Shown piece by piece: positions 55,806 through 64,000 of a stretch of DNA of 64,000 bases; position 1 is the first letter of the stretch, and each line of letters starts with the position of its first letter. A model generated the notes under the pieces. That model searched no databases and had not been told where the DNA came from. It saw only the letters and a program-made list of their open reading frames with translations. A program made the translations under genes and the position numbers. Source of the stretch: Acinetobacter larvae (GTDB taxonomy: Bacteria > Pseudomonadota > Gammaproteobacteria > Pseudomonadales > Moraxellaceae); NCBI RefSeq assembly GCF_001704115.1, contig NZ_CP016895.1, positions 2,294,001 through 2,358,000 of the forward strand, given 5' to 3'.

Positions 55806-55920
55806 AGCTGGCGATGACTTACTCTCACATGGGTAACCCCACACTACCATCAGCGCGAAGAGGTTTCACTTCTGAGTTCGGGAAGGGATCAGGTGGTTCA
55901 CTCTTGCTATTGTCGCCAGC
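55806..55920 (-). rRNA. rrf: 5S ribosomal RNA
   Basis: About 115 nt. The minus strand begins GCTGGCGACAATAGCAAGAG and ends with a complementary GCCAGC; the conserved CCGAACTCAGAAGTGAAAC is present. Ends are set by terminal pairing and may be off by one or two bases. Confidence 0.96.
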
Positions 55921-56090
55921 ACAACTGTTTATGGTGATTTCTGGTCTGATCTGAACATTTTTATTCAGTGCCATACTTTCTTAACCAAATGAGTTATTAA
56001 CGGATTAGAACTGGGTCTGTATTGTAACTAGAATTTCACATGAATCAAGTAGATTTGATTTTAAATGAATCGAATGAGCTTTATACAACA

Positions 56091-56107
56091 ACTGTTTGGG
56101 TGTTGTA

Positions 56108-56115
<8 letters not shown>
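56091..56115 (-). other. 3' half of the 23S processing stem
   Basis: The plus-strand stretch 56091-56115 (ACTGTTTGGG, then TGTTGTATAGTCAAG) is matched, apart from one base, by the reverse complement of 58992-59015 on the other side of 23S. In the transcript the two halves pair and bring both ends of 23S together, as an RNase III stem does. Confidence 0.8.
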
Positions 56116-58991
<2,876 letters not shown>

Positions 58992-58998
<7 letters not shown>

Positions 58999-59015
58999 AT
59001 ACAACCCCAAACAGT
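58992..59015 (-). other. 5' half of the 23S processing stem
   Basis: Partner of 56091-56115, spanning the 5' end of 23S and 15-17 nt of leader. In the transcript ACTGTTTGGG-GTTGTATAGT pairs with ACTATACAACACCCAAACAGT. Confidence 0.8.
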
Positions 59016-59314
59016 CGCTAGCACCTACAAGGAGCACTAACAACATCACAGTTCGAAGGTTCGTGTACTTAAACACTGTACAGCTTCAATCTAAATTCAC
59101 ATACCAAAACGCTTGATTCAGTGTTCATTTACTAGTTCTCAATTTGTCTTTTCAAACAAATCAAGTTGAACAATTTATTTCAGACTCAATTTCTAATCTG
59201 TTAATGATTTATCTTGCCTTCGTCAGGTCAAGATACTGTGATAAATCACAGAGGTTAATAAACTTCTGCTTACTAAGCTCTATAATCTTTCTTAGCCTTA
59301 CTCATCATAATGAG

Positions 59315-59390
59315 TGGTGGAGACTAGGAGAGTCGAACTCCTGACCTCCTGCGTGCAAAGCAGGCGCTCTACCAACTAAGCTAAGTCCCC
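59315..59390 (-). tRNA. tRNA-Ala (anticodon TGC)
   Basis: 76 nt including encoded CCA. Minus strand begins GGGGACTTAGCTTAGTTGGT; the anticodon loop CTTTGCACG carries TGC (complement of 59355-59357); T-loop GTTCGACTC is present. Standard position in the 16S-23S spacer. Confidence 0.97.
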
Positions 59391-59465
59391 AGCTTAAATC
59401 TACGAGATTATTTCGTATCTACTCTTCCGTCACCCTCTCACAAGATACCTTGCAAGCATAGTTAG

Positions 59466-59542
<77 letters not shown>

Positions 59543-59554
59543 ATCGTAGACACT

Positions 59555-59581
59555 GAAGAACAACTTGTTGTGGATTCTTAC
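59555..59581 (-). other. 3' half of the 16S processing stem
   Basis: The plus strand reads GAAGAACAACTTGTTGTGG then ATTCTTAC (59555-59581). The reverse complement of 61259-61284 in the leader gives the same sequence with one 1-nt gap and one change, so the two pair around 16S as the RNase III stem. Confidence 0.8.
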
Positions 59582-59599
59582 CAATCACTAATCTTTCGT

Positions 59600-61137
<1,538 letters not shown>

Positions 61138-61258
61138 AATCATTAGTGACTTAAGGTCACAATTCTGGCTCATCAATTACTGACAAAAAATTTGCTCAAA
61201 TAAACTTCGAGTAATTCCTACCAATCAATCAATGATAATATTTTCGATCAATCAACCA

Positions 61259-61284
61259 GTAAAAATCCACACAAGTTGTTCTTC
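61259..61284 (-). other. 5' half of the 16S processing stem
   Basis: In the leader transcript GAAGAACAACTTGTGTGG-ATTTTTAC pairs with the spacer segment encoded at 59555-59581. Confidence 0.8.
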
Positions 61285-61403
61285 ATAATCTCTTAATGAT
61301 CTTCTTACTACTTCGTCAGGAGTAAGATCAACACAACAAAAAACCCTTCAACTTAAGCCCAAGAGCTAAGTTGTTTAAGCTGTATCGCGTTGGGATGCAG
61401 CGT

Positions 61404-61455
61404 ATTCTATAGATTTTAAAGCCGAGCGCAAGCCTTATTTTAAATATTTTTATTG
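61404..61455 (-). promoter_or_regulatory. rRNA operon promoter
   Basis: On the minus strand TTGCGC (complement of 61426-61431) and TAGAAT (complement of 61404-61409) are 16 bp apart, a spacing typical of rrn P1 promoters. The next 20 bases upstream are A/T only or nearly so (AATAAAAATATTTAAAATAA), like an UP element. GC bases follow the -10 box (ACGCTGC), as in stringently controlled promoters. Confidence 0.75.
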
Positions 61456-61624
61456 AGTGCTTTATTTTTAGACAAAATGATATTCTCAATATAAAAAATA
61501 ATTTCCCCTTCTTTGCGTAATAACACTGAAAATTGGCTTAAATTCACCTAACAAAACACACATTATTATCTGAATATCTACATACTTTAGACTATAATCA
61601 TCAAACAAACGGTGCATGATTTTT

Positions 61625-61658
61625 CTGTAACATTTTTGTCACATCAAAGACTTACCAT
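61625..61658 (+). promoter_or_regulatory. Pho-box-like site upstream of ppk
   Basis: CTGTAAC (61625-61631), 4-bp spacer ATTT, TTGTCAC (61636-61642): two 7-bp direct repeats in the PhoB layout (consensus CTGTCAT-N4-CTGTCAC). TACCAT at 61653-61658, ten bases on, can serve as the -10 box. This places ppk under phosphate-starvation control. Confidence 0.7.
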
Positions 61659-61694
61659 GCAAACAAACTTTAAGCCCATCAATGGTTTCCATCA

Positions 61695-63779
61695 ATGTCA
61701 CAGTACATGCCATTTCAAAATGACTTTCAACATAGCTCTGCAACCTATATTAATCGTGAACTATCATTATTAGAATTTCATAAACGTGTTTTAGCTCAAG
61801 CTAAAAATGAAAATTATCCATTATTAGAGCGTTTAAATTTTTTAATTATTTTTTCCAAAAACCTCGATGAGTTTTTTGAAATTCGCATTGCTGGTTTAAT
61901 GAAGCAAATAGACCTTAAAAATATCAGCAATGCACCAGACGGCATTCCCAATGAAATCATTTTGCAACAGATTTCAGAAACAGCACATCAAGCAGTGGCT
62001 GAGCAATATGAAATCTTAAATTATACGATCCTGCCACAACTCCAACATTATTCTGTACGCTTTATTCAATATCAAGATATTTTAGAAAAACATAAGGCAT
62101 GGATTAAACAGTACTTCTTCAAACAAATTCAACCTGTAGTCACCCCTATTAGCCTTGATCCATCACATCCTTTCCCGCGTTTAGTCAATAAAAGCCTAAA
62201 CTTTATTGTTACCCTACAAGGGAAAGATGCTTTTGGTCGGCAAATCGAATTGGCGATCGTTCCTGCACCACGCTCACTGCCCCGCATGGTTCGACTACCA
62301 GATGAGCTTACTGGTGGCGCTGAACACTATATTTTACTGTCCGCAATTATCCATCAACATATTAGTGATTTATTTCCTGGTATGACTGCTACGGGCTGCT
62401 ATCAGTTCCGTGTCACACGGAATGCCGATCTCAGCCTAAGTCAAGATGTAACAGATATTGCATTAGCCCTCAAAGATGAGCTGAGCTCACGTCGTTTTGG
62501 TCGTGCCGTACGTCTAGAATTGGGAAGTAAAGCACCTGAAGCCCTAAGTGACTATTTATTACAACAATTTGACCTTGAACCCTCGCAACTTTATCGTATA
62601 GAAGGACCTGTCAATTTAGCACGCTTCATGGCTGACTTTGATATTCCTTCCTTACATTTCAAGCCATTCCAACCGTTAATCCCGAAAGTACTGCGCCAAC
62701 CCCAGCGTATTTTTGATGTCCTGAGTAAACAAGACATTTTATTACACCACCCTTTTGACTCTTTTGTGCCTGTTATTCAATTACTCAAACAGGCTGCACA
62801 CGACCCCAATGTACTTGCCATTAAGCAAACTTTATATCGTAGTGGTGCTCAATCTGAAATTGTGCAAGTGCTTGCCGAAGCAGCGCGTAATGGTAAAGAA
62901 GTCACAGCCGTCATTGAGTTAAGAGCGCGTTTTGATGAAGAGTCCAATATAGAAGTCGCCAATCTGCTACAAGAAGCTGGTGCAGTAGTAGTTTATGGCA
63001 TCGTCGGCTATAAGACCCACGCTAAAATGATTTTAGTAGTGCGTAGAGAAGGAAAACAGCTAAAGCGTTATGTACATTTGGGTACAGGTAACTATCATGC
63101 TGGCAATGCCAAAATTTATACAGACTATGGTCTATTGACCACACAAGAAGATATCTGTGAAGATGTCCATAAAATCTTCCAAGAACTGACAGGAATGGGA
63201 CGCTTGGTACAGTTACAAAAGCTACAACATGCACCATTTACCTTACACCAGCATTTACTGGAGCTCATTGAGCAAGAAATTCATTTTGCACAAGCTGGCA
63301 AAGCAGCGCATATCATCATTAAAGTCAATGCACTCACTGAAGCAAAATTAATTGCTGCGCTGTATCGCGCCTCACAGGCCGGGGTAAAAATAGATTTAAT
63401 TGTGCGCTCGATCTGTTGTTTACGCCCACAGGTTAAAGAACTTTCAGAGAATATTCAGGTACGTTCTATCGTCGGACGTTTTTTAGAGCATACCCGAGTG
63501 TATTATTTCCACCATGCAGGCGAAAATAAAGTTTATTGTGCCAGTGCTGACTGGATGGGTCGCAATTTATTTTCACGGGTTGAAACCTGCTTCCCGATCG
63601 AGAATAAAAAACTGAAAAAACAGATTATTGAATTTGGCTTGTTGAATTATTTAAAAGACAATGTCAATGCTTGGCAACTCAATGCAGATGAACAATGGCA
63701 ACAAATACAAGCTAAAGATGGTGAAGCCTTGTTTATGGCACAGCAACAGCTCATTGAGAGACATCAGTTTGAAGATTAG
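61695..63779 (+). CDS. ppk1: Polyphosphate kinase 1
   Basis: 694-residue PPK1, which builds polyphosphate from ATP at the inner membrane face. The N-terminal domain starts [22 protein letters not shown] and includes [21 protein letters not shown]. The middle has [22 protein letters not shown]. The first catalytic core has [16 protein letters not shown] with the phosphorylated His, followed by [20 protein letters not shown]. The second has [21 protein letters not shown] with the second His. Full length. The start ATG 61695 has no strong ribosome site; M5 (61707) is an alternative. Preceded by the Pho-box-like site. Confidence 0.96.
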   Translation: MSQYMPFQNDFQHSSATYINRELSLLEFHKRVLAQAKNENYPLLERLNFLIIFSKNLDEFFEIRIAGLMKQIDLKNISNAPDGIPNEIILQQISETAHQAVAEQYEILNYTILPQLQHYSVRFIQYQDILEKHKAWIKQYFFKQIQPVVTPISLDPSHPFPRLVNKSLNFIVTLQGKDAFGRQIELAIVPAPRSLPRMVRLPDELTGGAEHYILLSAIIHQHISDLFPGMTATGCYQFRVTRNADLSLSQDVTDIALALKDELSSRRFGRAVRLELGSKAPEALSDYLLQQFDLEPSQLYRIEGPVNLARFMADFDIPSLHFKPFQPLIPKVLRQPQRIFDVLSKQDILLHHPFDSFVPVIQLLKQAAHDPNVLAIKQTLYRSGAQSEIVQVLAEAARNGKEVTAVIELRARFDEESNIEVANLLQEAGAVVVYGIVGYKTHAKMILVVRREGKQLKRYVHLGTGNYHAGNAKIYTDYGLLTTQEDICEDVHKIFQELTGMGRLVQLQKLQHAPFTLHQHLLELIEQEIHFAQAGKAAHIIIKVNALTEAKLIAALYRASQAGVKIDLIVRSICCLRPQVKELSENIQVRSIVGRFLEHTRVYYFHHAGENKVYCASADWMGRNLFSRVETCFPIENKKLKKQIIEFGLLNYLKDNVNAWQLNADEQWQQIQAKDGEALFMAQQQLIERHQFED

Positions 63780-64000
63780 CAATCACACAGCAAGCAGAAT
63801 GTTACTCATTTCATCATCTACAGCATAGCTCTGACACATCCTAAATATAATATGCAGTTGGATTTGAACACATAGATAAAAACTAAAGCTGAAATGGACT
63901 AGATACAGCCATTATCTAAGCTTTAGTCTTTATCCTTTCATTTACCGTTGTTGGGGCGCACTACTTTTAACTTAGCCAGTATTAGTATTTTTAACTGACT
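63780..64000. other. Region after ppk to window end
   Basis: 221 bp with no gene seen. GATAAAAACTAAAGCT (63875-63890) and AGCTTTAGTCTTTATC (63919-63934) form a long stem with one mismatch, a 28-nt loop and CTTTCATTT beyond; this is probably the ppk terminator. Confidence 0.5.

Larger units (their letters stand above)
61138..61694. other. rRNA leader and divergent rrn/ppk promoter region
   Basis: 557 bp without a gene: the rRNA leader with the 5' half of the 16S processing stem (61259-61284), the rrn promoter (61404-61431), an AT-rich upstream stretch (61432-61510), then the ppk control region with the Pho-box-like site (61625-61642). I could not identify a convincing boxA by eye. Confidence 0.7.

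Overview
The window looks like a chromosomal segment of an Acinetobacter species (Gammaproteobacteria, Moraxellaceae). The basis is gene content: a choline-to-glycine-betaine locus with two BCCT transporters (one long-tailed, one short-tailed) beside betI-betB-betA, as known from A. baylyi; an rRNA operon in the order 16S - tRNA-Ile - tRNA-Ala - 23S - 5S; and a ppk gene preceded by a Pho-box-like site. Base composition is moderate to AT-rich throughout. No phage, plasmid, CRISPR or defence island is visible. The only mobile element is one IS1182-family insertion sequence.

Layout. 1-8.2 kb: osmoprotection, with two betT genes on the minus strand and betI-betB-betA on the plus strand, divergent from a single perfect palindrome with a promoter on each side. 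8.8-10.3 kb: a sodium:alanine-type symporter. 10.5-16.0 kb: a complete tripartite drug-efflux operon (outer-membrane lipoprotein, EmrA-like adaptor, EmrB-like pump) divergent from an AraC regulator. 16.0-21.6 kb: a YdeP-type molybdoenzyme, an OFA-family transporter fused to a small-subunit-like tail, and a divergent GntR regulator. 21.7-34.5 kb: mixed housekeeping genes, including a diverged DNA polymerase III psi subunit, an M48-like protein with a broken active site, LysE, FxsA, TrmB, YaaA, alanine racemase, a WYL regulator and two alpha/beta hydrolases. 34.8-46.1 kb: an amidohydrolase cut off from its signal peptide by a poly-T frameshift, the KtrAB potassium system, outer-membrane phospholipase A with an M16 peptidase, a PfkB kinase with a Rieske protein, and a PIF1-like helicase. 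46.3-52.2 kb: a GAF regulator divergent from an aldehyde dehydrogenase, a glutamine amidotransferase, a structured intergenic stretch and an MHS-type transporter. 52.3-55.6 kb: the IS1182-family element and a methyltransferase with a regulatory domain. 55.8-61.5 kb: rRNA operon on the minus strand. 61.7-63.8 kb: polyphosphate kinase.

Most of the window is ordinary chromosome and I see no clear undescribed multigene system. The most unusual signals are: (i) the M48-like protein, which lacks the second zinc histidine and the third-ligand glutamate; (ii) the 9-T tract that separates a perfect signal peptide from an otherwise intact amidohydrolase; (iii) an 18-bp tandem repeat lengthening the cytoplasmic tail of the EmrA-like adaptor; (iv) the OFA transporter and small-subunit fusion; (v) the symmetric BetI operator and promoter arrangement; and (vi) a repeat- and hairpin-rich 640-bp gap before the MHS transporter.
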